A stretch of DNA of 64,000 nucleotides from Hydrogenophilales bacterium. GTDB lineage: Bacteria; Pseudomonadota; Gammaproteobacteria; Burkholderiales; Thiobacillaceae. Made by a program: the position numbers and the translations under genes. Below the pieces are notes generated by a model. It was not told the origin of the DNA. It did no database searches and was given only the letters and a program-made list of their open reading frames with translations. Numbering within the stretch: position 1 is the stretch's first letter; each line of letters begins with the position of its first letter. The stretch covers positions 62,001-126,000 of the forward strand of contig JACPYT010000006.1 in assembly GCA_016195805.1 (NCBI GenBank), written 5' to 3'. This document shows positions 53,168-64,000 of this stretch, piece after piece.

Positions 53168-53643
53168 GGCGATTTGGGGAGTGTGCTGCGCTGTTGCAGG
53201 GTTTTTTCCAGCGCCTTGATCTGATCGAGCTTGTCCTGCAGTTCCTGCGCACGCGCAGTCTGCTGCCGCAATTCGATGCGCGCCGTGAGCGATCTTTTCA
53301 TCAGGTCGAGCAGCGTTTGCGCGCGCGCATCGACGTCGTCGATCGCGGCAAGATTCTTGAGGCTGCGTTCAAGCGCGTCCACGCTGTCTTCGCGTTCCAG
53401 CAGGGCGGCCAGCTGAAAGCGCCTGGCGTTGTCGAGGCGGCGTTCGCTGTCCAGCGTGGCCAGCTCGCGCCGGCGCTGCTCGGGCGTAAGCGTCGCGACC
53501 CGTGACAGCTCGTTCAGGAGCGCCGGCGCACCGAGACCGGAAAACCGGTTGGCGGGAATGGCCGCCTGGCCGGGCACGGGCGGGGGAACGCAGGCACTCA
53601 GCGTCAGCAATAGACCGGCAAAGAGAATAGATTTAAGAGTCAT
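53164..53643 (-). CDS. QseG-like lipoprotein of the GlrK/GlrR system
   Basis: The 159-residue protein has a signal with lipobox LSAC (C18) and a long coiled-coil helix (about 50-155), rich in R, E, L and Q. Its place between glrK and glrR matches QseG (YfhG), which interacts with the kinase. Sequence similarity of such coiled coils is weak, so the assignment rests on context. Confidence 0.75.
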   Translation of the reverse strand: MTLKSILFAGLLLTLSACVPPPVPGQAAIPANRFSGLGAPALLNELSRVATLTPEQRRRELATLDSERRLDNARRFQLAALLEREDSVDALERSLKNLAAIDDVDARAQTLLDLMKRSLTARIELRQQTARAQELQDKLDQIKALEKTLQQRSTLPKSP

Positions 53644-53673
53644 TGCGGCAACGCCAGGTTAAACGGGGCCAGG

Positions 53674-55107
53674 TTAATTTGGCCAAGTAAGTTTGAAACA
53701 GGTCGACCAGGGCGGGCAATCGATCACTTCGACGCTGCCGCCAACCGCCAGCAGCGATTCGCGCACGATCGACAGGCCGAGCCCGCTGCCTTTGACCACG
53801 CTGGCCGGCTGGCGCGCACCCTGGAAAAACGGCTCGAAGATCCGGGTGTGCTCGGTTTCCGGAATGCCGCCGCCCTGGTCGCAGATCCATACCGCGACCG
53901 CGCCGTCTGCAGGCTCGCTTTTCACCAGGATGCGGCCATCATCCGGACTGAATTTGACCGCATTGGACAACAGATTGTCGAGGACGGTTTCCAGCTGGCC
54001 GCGGTCGGCCTGGAGCGAGGGGGCGGCGAGCTGTGTTTCGACCTGAATGCGCCGCGCGTCGAGCGCCAGCCTTTGCCGTCCCAGGACGGCGGCGAGCGCA
54101 TCGGCCAGCGCTTGCGACGTGGCAGGCGGCTGGGGAGCGGCGTGCATCATCCCGCCATAGCGGATCAGGTCCTCGATGCGTTTCTGCAGGTCGCGGCTGC
54201 CGCTGTCCATGATGCCGACGATCGTTCGCTGGCGCGGGTTGAGGCTGCCCGCCAGCTCGTCGCCCAGCAGCGCCACGCCTTCGCGTAGCGACGCCAGCGG
54301 CGTTTTCAGTTCGTGCGACACATGGCGCAGGAAGCGCAGCTTCTGCTCTTCCAGCGCCTGCAGGCGCTGGCGCAGCCAGTCGATCTCGCGCCCCAGTTCG
54401 ACGATGTCCTGCGGCCCGCTGATCGCCGGCAAGGGGTGCAGGTCCGCCTGGCCGAGCTGCTGGATCGAGGCCTTGAGCTGCTTGATCGGGCGATTGATCA
54501 TCCAGGAAAACACGGCCGCCAGCAGCAGCGTCAGCGGAATCAGCGCCAGCGCCAGCACGATCAGCCGCCGGCGGGTCGACTGCACGGTCCCTTCCAGCGC
54601 CCGCAGTTCGTGCTGCACCGCGGCGTCCGCCTGGACGAGCAGGGTGCGCGCAGTGTCATGCAGCGAATCGAACGTGGGGTCGAGCGCATGGAACTGGTCG
54701 TTGTCGAGGAAGGTGCCGGGCTGCAGCTGACGATACAGCGCGCGGCTGCGCGTCTGCAGGGTTGCCAGCGTGGTGCGCGACGGAGCGTCGACGAGCTGCC
54801 CGTCGAGCTGTGTCAACTGGGTTTGCAGGTCGTCGAAGCTTGCCCGCAGGGCGGGGGCGAATTCGGCATCCTGCAGCAGGTGGTATTGCCCGGCGGCGCG
54901 CTGGAGCTGGCTGACCGACTCGACGATCTGCCGCACGTCGCGCGTGACGGCGAGGCTGGTGCGGGTGAACTGGCGCTGGGTGTCGACCACGCCCTGCAGC
55001 ACGTGTACCGCATTGATCAGGCCGCTGGCCAGCGGCACGATCAGCACGCCCATGGCGACGATGACCAGGATGGTGAACGAACGGGGATAGTAGGGGCCAG
55101 AAAGCAT
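53674..55107 (-). CDS. glrK: Sensor histidine kinase GlrK (QseE-like)
   Basis: The 477-residue kinase has two membrane helices (about 11-35 and 183-206) around a helical periplasmic sensor. A HAMP-type region leads to the phosphoacceptor histidine in FLRHVSHELKTPLASLREG. The catalytic domain has the N box DNLLSNAVKFSP and G boxes DQGGGIP and KGSGLGLSIV. The chosen ATG (55105-55107) begins MLSGPYYPRSF; the open frame extends 24 codons further with no typical sequence. Downstream partners are qseG and glrR. Confidence 0.9.
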   Translation of the reverse strand: MLSGPYYPRSFTILVIVAMGVLIVPLASGLINAVHVLQGVVDTQRQFTRTSLAVTRDVRQIVESVSQLQRAAGQYHLLQDAEFAPALRASFDDLQTQLTQLDGQLVDAPSRTTLATLQTRSRALYRQLQPGTFLDNDQFHALDPTFDSLHDTARTLLVQADAAVQHELRALEGTVQSTRRRLIVLALALIPLTLLLAAVFSWMINRPIKQLKASIQQLGQADLHPLPAISGPQDIVELGREIDWLRQRLQALEEQKLRFLRHVSHELKTPLASLREGVALLGDELAGSLNPRQRTIVGIMDSGSRDLQKRIEDLIRYGGMMHAAPQPPATSQALADALAAVLGRQRLALDARRIQVETQLAAPSLQADRGQLETVLDNLLSNAVKFSPDDGRILVKSEPADGAVAVWICDQGGGIPETEHTRIFEPFFQGARQPASVVKGSGLGLSIVRESLLAVGGSVEVIDCPPWSTCFKLTWPN

Positions 55108-55154
55108 CCGGTAAGGGCAGTCGATGGCAATGCCGCAGCATACCCCGATGGGGT

Positions 55155-55181
55155 GCGTGAGGGCGGTCGCCGCCCTCACGC
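55155..55181. terminator. Strong hairpin between gltD and glrK
   Basis: Perfect 12-bp arms GCGTGAGGGCGG and CCGCCCTCACGC flank a 3-base loop. There is no T-run on the minus strand, so it is either a factor-dependent terminator or an mRNA stabiliser. A second small stem (ACCCC/GGGGT) adjoins it. Confidence 0.6.
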
Positions 55182-55194
55182 AAGCGGTCGGTAA

Positions 55195-56892
<1,698 letters not shown>

Positions 56893-56894
<2 letters not shown>

Positions 56895-59800
56895 AAGCAC
56901 TCACTGCTTCTTTGGTCTGGCCGGGAATGTCCTCGACCAGGTCTTCAATCGAAATACGCTTCGGCTTGACCAGCCAGACGCGAGACAAGGTGGCGTCGAA
57001 ATCGGTCAGCAGCGCCTTGGCGCGCGCGCTGCCGGTGAGCCCCACGTGGCGCTCGATCTGCGCCTTGAAGAAGACGCGGTAGGGTTCGGTCTCGACGCTG
57101 GTGATGCGGGTCAGCTCGACCATTTCCTTGTTGGTCTTGGAGACGAAGTCACCCGCGTCGTCGACCACGAAGGCCATGCCGCCCGACATGCCGGCGCCGA
57201 AGTTGAGCCCGGTGTCGCCCAGCACGATGATGGTGCCGCCGGTCATGTATTCGCAGCCATGGTCGCCGATGCCTTCCACCACCGCCAGCGCGCCGGAGTT
57301 GCGCACGCCGAAGCGCTCGCCGCCCATGCCCGCGGCGTAGAGCTCGCCGCCGGTGGCGCCGTACAGGCAGGTGTTGCCGATCAGCGTGTTGCGATGCGCA
57401 TCGAAGGTGGCGGCGCGCGGCGGGAAGATCACTAGGCGGCCACCGCCCATGCCCTTGCCGACGTAGTCGTTGGCGTCGCCTTCGAGCGTGATCGTCAGGC
57501 CCTTGTGGTTCCACACGCCGAGGCTCTGGCCGGCCGAACCGGTCAGGTTGATGCGGAGGGTGTCGTCCGGCAGGCCCTTGCCGCCGTGCGCCTTGGCGAT
57601 TTCGCCCGACAGGCGTGCGCCGATCGAGCGGTTGACGTTGCGCACGGCGTAGGCGAGTTCAATGGGCTTGCCGGCCTTGATCGCAGCGAGTGCGTCGGCC
57701 ACCATCTGCTCGGCCAGCTCGCCCTTGTCGAACGAGGGGTTGCGTTCCTGCTGGGCGAAGCGCGGCGCGTCGGCGGGGATGTCGCCCTGCGAGAGCAGCA
57801 CGTCGAGCTTCAGGCGCCCCTGGCGCGGCGTGTCGCCGGCCGACAGGTCGAGCAGGTCGGTGCGGCCGATCAGGTCGGTCAGCTTCCTGATGCCGAGCGA
57901 GGCCATCAGTTCGCGCGTTTCCTCGGCGACGAACTTGAAGTAGTTCACCACCATCTCGGGCAGGCCGATGAAGTGCTCGCGGCGCAGCTTGTCGTTCTGC
58001 GTGGCGACGCCGGTGGCGCAGTTGTTGAGGTGGCAGATGCGCAGGTACTTGCAGCCGAGCGCGACCATCGGGCCGGTGCCGAAGCCGAAGGATTCCGCGC
58101 CGAGGATGGCCGCCTTGACGACGTCGAGGCCGGTCTTCAGACCGCCGTCGGTCTGCACCCGCACGCGGCCGCGCAGGCCGTTGGCGCGCAGCACCTGCTG
58201 TGCTTCGCTCAAACCGAGCTCCCACGGTGAGCCGGCGTACTTGACCGACGCCAGCGGCGAGGCGCCGGTGCCGCCGTCGTAGCCGGAAATCGTGATGAGG
58301 TCGGCGTAGGCCTTGGCCACGCCGGCGGCGATGGTGCCGACGCCGGGCTCGGCGACCAGCTTCACCGACACCAGCGCGTCGGGATTGACCTGCTTGAGGT
58401 CGAAAATCAGCTGCGCCAGGTCCTCGATCGAGTAGATGTCGTGGTGCGGCGGCGGCGAAATCAGCGGGGTGCCCGGCTTGCAGTGACGCAGGCTGGCGAT
58501 CATCGGCGACACCTTGTCGCCCGGCAGCTGGCCGCCCTCGCCGGGCTTGGCGCCCTGGGCGATCTTGATCTGCAGCACCTCGGCGTTGACCAGATAGGTC
58601 GCCGTCACGCCGAAGCGGCCGGAGGCGATCTGCTTGATCTTGGAGGTCTTCACCGTGCCGTAGCGTTTCGGGTCCTCGCCGCCTTCGCCCGAGTTGGAGC
58701 GGCCGCCGATGCGGTTCATGCCCTCGGCGAGCGCCTCGTGCGCTTCCGGCGACAGCGCGCCGAGCGACATGCCGGCGGAGTCGAAGCGCTTGAGGATGGA
58801 CTCCAGTGGTTCGACCTCGTCCAGCGGGATCGCCTGGGCGCCGGCCTTCAGTTTCATCAGGTCGCGCAGCATCGCCACCGGGCGGGTGTCGACGAGTTCG
58901 GAATATTTCTTGAATTCGGCGTAGTCGCCGGTCTTCACGGCCTTCTGCAGCTGCTGCACCACGTCCGGGTTGTAGGCGTGGAATTCCTCGCCGAACATGA
59001 ACTTCAGCAGGCCGCCGGCCGACAGCGGCTTCAGCGGGTTGAATGCCGTCTTGTGCAGCAGTTTCTGGTCGGACTCGAAGTCGTCGAAGTCGGCGCCGGA
59101 GATGCGCGAGACGGTGCCTTTCAGGCAGAGGTCGATCACGCTCTCATGCAGGCCTACGCCCTCGAACAGCTGGGCGCCACGGTAGCTGGCCACCAGCGAG
59201 ATGCCCATCTTCGACAGCACCTTGTAGAGGCCCTTGTCCATGCCCTTGCGGAAATTGGACAGCGCCTTGTCGAGGTTAGGCTTGATCTCGCCGGTTTTCA
59301 CGAATTCGCCGATGACCTGATAGGCGAGATACGGATACACCGCGGTCGCGCCGTAGCCGATCAGGCAGGCGTAGTGGTGCGGGTCGCGCACGCTGCCCGT
59401 TTCCACCACGATGTTGGCGTTACAGCGCAGGCCGGCGCCGATCAGCGCATGGTGCACCGCGCCGGTGGCGAACAGCGCGTGGATCGGCAGGCGGTCCTTG
59501 GCGATGTTGCGGTCCGACAGCACCAGGATGACCTTGCCGGCCTTCACCGCATCGACCGCTCGCGCGGTCAGCGCCTGCAGCGCGGCTTCCAGCGTGGTGG
59601 CTGTCGGGTCGTAGTGCAGATCGAGCGTGGCCGGGGCGAAGGCCGGGTCGTTCAGGTGCAGCAGTTTGTCGAAGGCCTCCTTCGACAGCAGCGGGGTGTG
59701 CACTTCCACGCGGTGGGCGTGGGCCGGGCTTTCCTCGAACAGGTTGCGCTCGGGACCGAAGGCGGTGTTGAGCGACATCACGATCGCCTCGCGGATCGGG

Positions 59801-61377
59801 TCGATCGGCGGGTTGGTGACCTGGGCGAACTGCTGGCGCAGGTAGTCGAACGGCGAGCGCACTTTCTGCGACAGCACCGCCATCGGCGTGTCGTCGCCCA
59901 TCGAGCCGATCGCTTCGGCGCCGTCCTCGGCCAGCACGCGGATGATCTGGTCGCGCTCCTCGAAGCTGACGTTGTGGAGCTTCTGGTGCGTCAAGAGGCT
60001 CGCCGCGTCCATCACCGGCAGGTCGGCGTCCTGGTTGATCGACAGGTCGAGCTTGACCGCGCTCGACTTCAGCCATTCGCGGTAGGGCTGGCGGCCCTTC
60101 AGTTCGTTGTCGATGTCTTCCGGCATCAGCAGGCGGCCGGTATCGAGGTCGGCGGCGATCATCTGGCCGGGCTTGACGCGGCCCTTGCGGTCGACATTGG
60201 CCGGGTCGATCTGCCACACGCCGACTTCGGACGCGATGGTGAGGATGCGGTCCTTGGTCAGCACCCAGCGCGCCGGGCGCAGGCCGTTGCGGTCGAGCGT
60301 GCAAACCGCATAACGACCGTCAGTTAAAACAATTCCCGCGGGGCCGTCCCACGGCTCCATGTGCATCGAGTTGTATTCGTAGAACGCGCGGATGTCGGCG
60401 TCCATCGACTCGACGTTCTGCCACGCCGGTGGGATCACCAGACGCAGCGCGCGGAACAGGCCCGCGCCACCCATCACCAGGCCCTCGACCATGTTGTCGA
60501 GGCTCATCGAATCCGAGCCCTTGGTGCCGACGATCGGACGGATCGCGTCCATGTCCGGGATCAGCGGCGTCTCGAACTTCTGCTCGCGCGCGCGGCTCCA
60601 GTTGCGGTTGCCCTGCACCGTGTTGATCTCGCCGTTGTGCGCCAGATAGCGGAACGGCTGGGCCAGGCGCCACTGCGGCCAAGTGTTGGTGGAGAAGCGC
60701 TGGTGGAACACGACCAGGCTCGACGCGAAGCGCGCATCGTTGAGGTCGGGATAGAACACCGGCAGGTTGTCCGGCATCACCAGGCCCTTGTAGCTGATGA
60801 CGCGGCACGACAGCGTCGGCAGGTAGAACACCGGGTCGGTCGGCTCCAGCGCCTTCTCGGCCTGGCGGCGGGCGATGTAGAGCTTGCGCTCGAAGTCGTC
60901 TTCGCTCGTTCCAGCCGGCGCGTTGACGAACACCTGCTCGATGTGCGGTAGCGAAGCCAGCGCGGATTCGCCGCACACCGACGCATCGGTCGGCACCAGG
61001 CGGAAGCCGGCGACCGTGAGGCCCTGCGCTTCCAGCGCGGACTTCAACGTGGCGCGCGCATGCGCCTGCGGGGCGGCATCGCGCGACAGGAACACCAGAC
61101 CGGCGGCGTACAGCGCGCCCAGCGTGAAGCCGGCATCAGCTGCTACCGCGCGCAGGAAGGCGTCGGGTTTCTTGAACAGCAGGCCGCAGCCGTCGCCAGA
61201 CAGACCGTCCGCCGCGATCGCGCCGCGGTGCGTCATGCAGGCGAGCGAACCGATCGCGTTCTGCACCAGCGTGTGGCTGGGCTGATTGTCGATCTGCGCA
61301 ATCAGGCCGAAGCCGCAGCTATCCTGTTCGAAATCGGGCGAATACAGCGTCCCGTCCAGCCAGCGTTGTCGTTCCAT
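56893..61377 (-). CDS. gltB: Glutamate synthase large (alpha) subunit
   Basis: The 1494-residue enzyme makes two glutamates from glutamine and 2-oxoglutarate. A short propeptide precedes the nucleophilic cysteine (C21 in [10 protein letters not shown]), and the amidotransferase domain has [11 protein letters not shown]. The FMN domain contains [11 protein letters not shown]. The [3Fe-4S] cluster cysteines lie in [21 protein letters not shown]. The C-terminal beta-helix domain has glycine-rich repeats. Its stop codon TGA overlaps the end of the 265-bp element that separates it from gltD. Confidence 0.97.
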
Positions 61378-61599
61378 GGTTCCGTATGCTCAGGCAACAG
61401 CGGCCTGCCCATGGGGCAAGCCGCAAAATTCAAGCGAAAAGTGCAGCATTTTAATCCCTCAGGCCGCGTGCGGCAATGACCGCCTCTGGCAAGGCCTTGC
61501 GGCGGCAAGGGTTTACAACCGGACTGCCGTATTAATTGGGAGTGTTGCCGCCCCGGAAAATTCCTTGCCTATGCTGACAAGAGCAGCTTGGGAGACCAC

Positions 61600-62448
61600 A
61601 TGAAGCTATTGAGCTGGAACATCCAATGGGGGCGCGGCATGGATGGTCGCGTCGACCCCGCGCGCATCCTGCGGACCATACGCCAGCTGGGCGATTTCGA
61701 CGTCATCTGCCTGCAGGAAGTCGCGGTCAACTTCCCCGGCCTGCCCGGCAGCCGCGGCGAGGACCAGGTGGCCGAATTGGGTGCCGGCCTGCCCGGCTAC
61801 ACGGCCATTTACGGTGCGGCGACCGACATCCCGGACGGCCGCGGCGGCCGCAGCCGGTTCGGCAACGCCATCTTTACCCGCCTGCCGGTCGGCCAGGTGT
61901 GGCGGCACCTCTTGCCGTGGCCGGCCGAGGCGGACCAGCCCAGCATGCAGCGGGTGCTGGTCGAAGCGGTGGTCGAAACCGACATCGGCCCGCTGCGCGT
62001 GATGACCACCCACCTCGAGTACTACTCGCAGCGCCAGCGCGAGATCCAGATCGACGCCATCCGCCGCCTGCATGCCGAGGCCTGCGCCATGTCGGCGCGG
62101 GTGCCGCTCATCGAAGAGCAGGGCGGGTCGTTCGAGGTGTTTCCCCGACCCGCGCAGGCCCTGCTGTGCGGCGACATGAACTTCCCCGCCTCGGCGCCCG
62201 AGCGCGCGCAAATCCTTGCTCCGTTTTCCGGCGACGACCCCGGCTTTCGCGACGCCTGGGCGCTGCTGCACCCCGGCGAGCTCCACGCCCCAACGGTCGG
62301 CATCCACCCGGTCGATTTCGTCAAGCAGCCCGAATGCTTCGACTTCGTCTTCGTCACCGCAGGGCTCGCTGGTCGCCTGAAGACGCACGGCATCGATGCC
62401 GTGACCGAGGCGTCGGACCATCAGCCGGTGTGGGTGGAACTGGCCTGA
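61600..62448 (+). CDS. Endonuclease/exonuclease/phosphatase family protein
   Basis: The 282-residue protein has the EEP fold: MKLLSWNIQWGRG (metal-binding N), VICLQEVAVN (catalytic E), TTHLEYYS, LLCGDMNFPAS (D and N) and a C-terminal ASDHQPVWVEL (D-H dyad). Substrates of this superfamily range from DNA to phosphoesters and lipids, so specificity is unknown. No signal peptide is visible. ATG 61600 has GGGAG upstream. It is divergent from gltB. Confidence 0.88.
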   Translation: MKLLSWNIQWGRGMDGRVDPARILRTIRQLGDFDVICLQEVAVNFPGLPGSRGEDQVAELGAGLPGYTAIYGAATDIPDGRGGRSRFGNAIFTRLPVGQVWRHLLPWPAEADQPSMQRVLVEAVVETDIGPLRVMTTHLEYYSQRQREIQIDAIRRLHAEACAMSARVPLIEEQGGSFEVFPRPAQALLCGDMNFPASAPERAQILAPFSGDDPGFRDAWALLHPGELHAPTVGIHPVDFVKQPECFDFVFVTAGLAGRLKTHGIDAVTEASDHQPVWVELA

Positions 62449-62497
62449 CGAATCCCGGTGCCGGGGCGCGCAAAGCTAATCGCCCCCGATTTCCGGC

Positions 62498-63085
62498 TTA
62501 CTGCTTCACATTCGCGTCATCCTGGGTGTTCTTCTTGTTGCCGCCCGTTTCGAATGCCTTGTCGGCCGCCTCTTTGGTCGCTTCCATGGCATGACGTGCC
62601 GCATCCCGGGTTTCTTCGGCCGCCTTGCGCGTAGCGGACGCGCCGGATTTGGCCGCCTGTCGGGCGGATACTTCGGCCTTCATCACGGCCTCCCGGGTGG
62701 CCGTGGCCGCTTTCTTCGCGGACGCCTCCACCTTCTGCGCGGCCTCCCGGGTTGCTGCCGACGCTTTCCGGGTGGCCACGGCGGCTTTATGCGCAGCGAA
62801 TTTTGCGGCCTTCTCGGCGTCTTGCGCCGCCTGCCTGGCCGCATAGGCGGCTTTCTGCGACGTATCGCCGACAGCCTGTTCGGCTTTTTCCATGGCCACT
62901 TTGGCGGCGTCTGCTGCCTTCCGCGCGGCCTCCCTGGCCTCCTCGGCCGCCTTCTTCGCGCTGTCCTCCGCTTTGTGCATGGAGGTTTTGGCGTCTTCAG
63001 CCGGCTTCGTAGCGGGTGGCTCGGCGGCCCACACGTTCGTCCCGGCCACCAATGCAGACACAATCAACCATTCTTGCAGTTTCAT
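62498..63085 (-). CDS. Secreted alanine-rich coiled-coil repeat protein
   Basis: The 195-residue protein has a signal peptide (cleavage near VWA-AEPP), then about 130 residues of A-, K- and E-rich helix built from degenerate units such as ATREAAQKVEASAKKAA, ending in a charged GGNKKNTQDDANVKQ tail. Heptad or 11-residue periodicity resembles LEA or apolipoprotein-like helices. A GGAG site precedes the chosen ATG (63083-63085). I do not recognise a named family. It could be a periplasmic spacer or stress protein. Confidence 0.75.
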   Translation of the reverse strand: MKLQEWLIVSALVAGTNVWAAEPPATKPAEDAKTSMHKAEDSAKKAAEEAREAARKAADAAKVAMEKAEQAVGDTSQKAAYAARQAAQDAEKAAKFAAHKAAVATRKASAATREAAQKVEASAKKAATATREAVMKAEVSARQAAKSGASATRKAAEETRDAARHAMEATKEAADKAFETGGNKKNTQDDANVKQ

Positions 63086-63278
63086 GCTTCTTCTCCTTGG
63101 GTCATGGAGCGGGGATGCGTTTGCCAAGCACTGTTTCTCCCGGGCTCCGGGTTCTCGGACTGCTGACTGAATTTAATCAAGACTGCAACGCCAGCCGGGA
63201 GTTTCGCAATCGGAAGCGTCTGAACACATCATAGACGCCATCTGACGGGCGTGTGGCGCAGCGATCGGGCAATACGAG

Positions 63279-63308
63279 GTAGAAGGAAAGAAAGTAGAAG
63301 GAAAGAAA
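63279..63308. repeat. Direct 15-bp tandem duplication
   Basis: GTAGAAGGAAAGAAA occurs twice in tandem (63279-63293 and 63294-63308), just downstream of the tRNA terminator on the minus strand. It is a simple purine-rich duplication with no evident function. Confidence 0.8.
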
Positions 63309-63333
63309 AAGGCCAGCGCATGGTCTGGCCTTT
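63306..63333 (-). terminator. Terminator downstream of tRNA-Ala
   Basis: On the minus strand AAAGGCCAG and CTGGCCTTTTT arms enclose a short loop and are followed by T residues, just after the tRNA 3' end. Confidence 0.88.
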
Positions 63334-63341
63334 GTTTAAGG

Positions 63342-63417
<76 letters not shown>

Positions 63418-63427
63418 AGTGCGGCGG

Positions 63428-63433
63428 ATTATA
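63428..63433 (-). promoter_or_regulatory. -10 element of the tRNA-Ala gene
   Basis: A perfect TATAAT on the minus strand lies about 11 bases before the mature tRNA 5' end. The -35 region would lie inside the 3' end of the VanZ-like gene and is weak (TTCCGG-like). Confidence 0.6.
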
Positions 63434-63442
63434 GCCTCGTTT

Positions 63443-63802
63443 CTAGCGGGGCCGGAAGAGCCTCCCGAGGTTGTCAGGGAGGTTGGGGAGAAGGCGGGCG
63501 GCGAGCCAGCCGAGCAGGACGCCGCCGGTGTTGGCCAGCGCGTCGAACACGTCGGGCTGGCGGTCGGGGGTGAGGCCCTGCAGCAGTTCGATGGCGCCGC
63601 CGAACAGCGCGACGGCCAGCGCGAGCCGCCAGCGCCGGCGGACGACGATTTGCGCCCACCAGAACGTCAGCACGGCGTAGCCGGACAGGTGCACGATCTT
63701 GTCGGTGTGGCCGCGCTCGTTCATGAAGGGCGGGATCAGCGACAGCACCAGGGCGGCGGCGACGCCGAGCCAGGCGAACGCCTTCCAGATGCGCTCGATC
63801 AT
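63443..63802 (-). CDS. VanZ-like family membrane protein
   Basis: The 119-residue protein has four hydrophobic segments and the VanZ-like pattern [45 protein letters not shown]. The function of these proteins outside vancomycin resistance clusters is unknown. The ATG overlaps the lgt stop as ATGA, so they are co-transcribed. The tRNA-Ala gene follows. Confidence 0.82.
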   Translation of the reverse strand: MIERIWKAFAWLGVAAALVLSLIPPFMNERGHTDKIVHLSGYAVLTFWWAQIVVRRRWRLALAVALFGGAIELLQGLTPDRQPDVFDALANTGGVLLGWLAARLLPNLPDNLGRLFRPR

Positions 63803-64000
63803 GCGCGCCGCAGCGACCAGCGCAGCATGATGAGGCCGGCGACGATCATCGGCAGGGAGAGCCATTGCCCCATGGACAGGCCGAATTGGAGCAGGCCGAG
63901 GAAGCTGTCGGGTTCGCGCGTGAACTCCATGAGGAAACGCAGGCTGCCATACCCGATCAGGAACACGCCGGAGACGGCGCCGACCGGCCGCGGCTTCTTC
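63799..64000 (-). CDS. lgt: Prolipoprotein diacylglyceryl transferase, C-terminal part (partial)
   Basis: The minus strand is open to the right window edge and encodes about 66 residues: [28 protein letters not shown] and a final membrane helix ending RWSLRRA. These are the C-terminal landmarks of Lgt, the enzyme that attaches diacylglycerol to the lipobox cysteine. The gene continues beyond the window. Its stop overlaps the VanZ-like start by 3-4 bases. Confidence 0.88.
   Translation of the reverse strand, partial: KKPRPVGAVSGVFLIGYGSLRFLMEFTREPDSFLGLLQFGLSMGQWLSLPMIVAGLIMLRWSLRRA

Noticed and set aside
58441-60327. 628-codon frame antisense to gltB
   Set aside because: Composition is that of an antisense shadow (H, R, Q, V rich), and gltB on the other strand is unambiguous.

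Overview
This window is a chromosomal segment of a betaproteobacterium, most likely of the Thiobacillus / Nitrosomonadales type. The identification rests on gene order and protein style (high GC, gyrB-dnaN-dnaA opposite rpmH-rnpA-yidC-mnmE, mnmG-rsmG-parA-parB-atp, hemE/priA/argS, gltBD), not on a database search. It spans the replication-origin neighbourhood: dnaA with DnaA boxes on both sides, and parAB with three parS palindromes within about 6 kb.

Layout. 1-1760: a small accessory patch with the tail of a pyridoxamine-phosphate-oxidase-like flavoprotein and a frameshifted two-part gene whose C-terminal half looks like a PD-(D/E)XK nuclease. 1762-7147: gyrB, dnaN and dnaA on the minus strand, with a REP-like mosaic between gyrB and dnaN. 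7189-10833: rpmH, rnpA, yidC and mnmE on the plus strand; no yidD is present. 10949-13561: a lipoprotein cytochrome c-prime and a cytochrome b561, then a secreted S53 (sedolisin) peptidase. 13857-18736: an MsbA-like ABC exporter, a DEAD-box RNA helicase that lacks about 60 residues of its second RecA domain, and a PAS-GGDEF diguanylate cyclase. 18928-27501: pxpBCA (5-oxoprolinase), Uup, mnmG, rsmG, parA and parB. 27623-34715: the complete F1Fo ATP synthase operon atpIBEFHAGDC. 35070-39120: an OmpA-like protein, glmU and glmS.

39168-48713 is mostly minus strand: an orphan NarL-type regulator, an SDR enzyme, dsbA, a SPOR protein, argS, priA, a Tim44-like protein, hemE and a small periplasmic protein. 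49007-55107: a FadL-type outer membrane channel, two small envelope proteins, a DUF1328 membrane peptide and a GlrK-QseG-GlrR sigma54 two-component system. The DUF1328 and BON/EF-hand genes each carry a sigma54-like -24/-12 element, suggesting a local envelope-stress regulon. 55195-61377: gltD and gltB, separated by a 265-bp MITE-like element with 26-bp terminal inverted repeats that abuts both genes. 61600-64000: an endonuclease/exonuclease/phosphatase family protein, an alanine-rich coiled-coil protein, tRNA-Ala(CGC), a VanZ-like protein and the 3' end of lgt.

Most of the window is conserved housekeeping DNA. The unusual material is (i) the frameshifted nuclease, (ii) the internally deleted helicase, (iii) the gltBD element, (iv) heptamer repeats at two loci, (v) parS sites embedded in coding sequence, and (vi) palindromes and tandem repeats upstream of priA, atpI and ompA.
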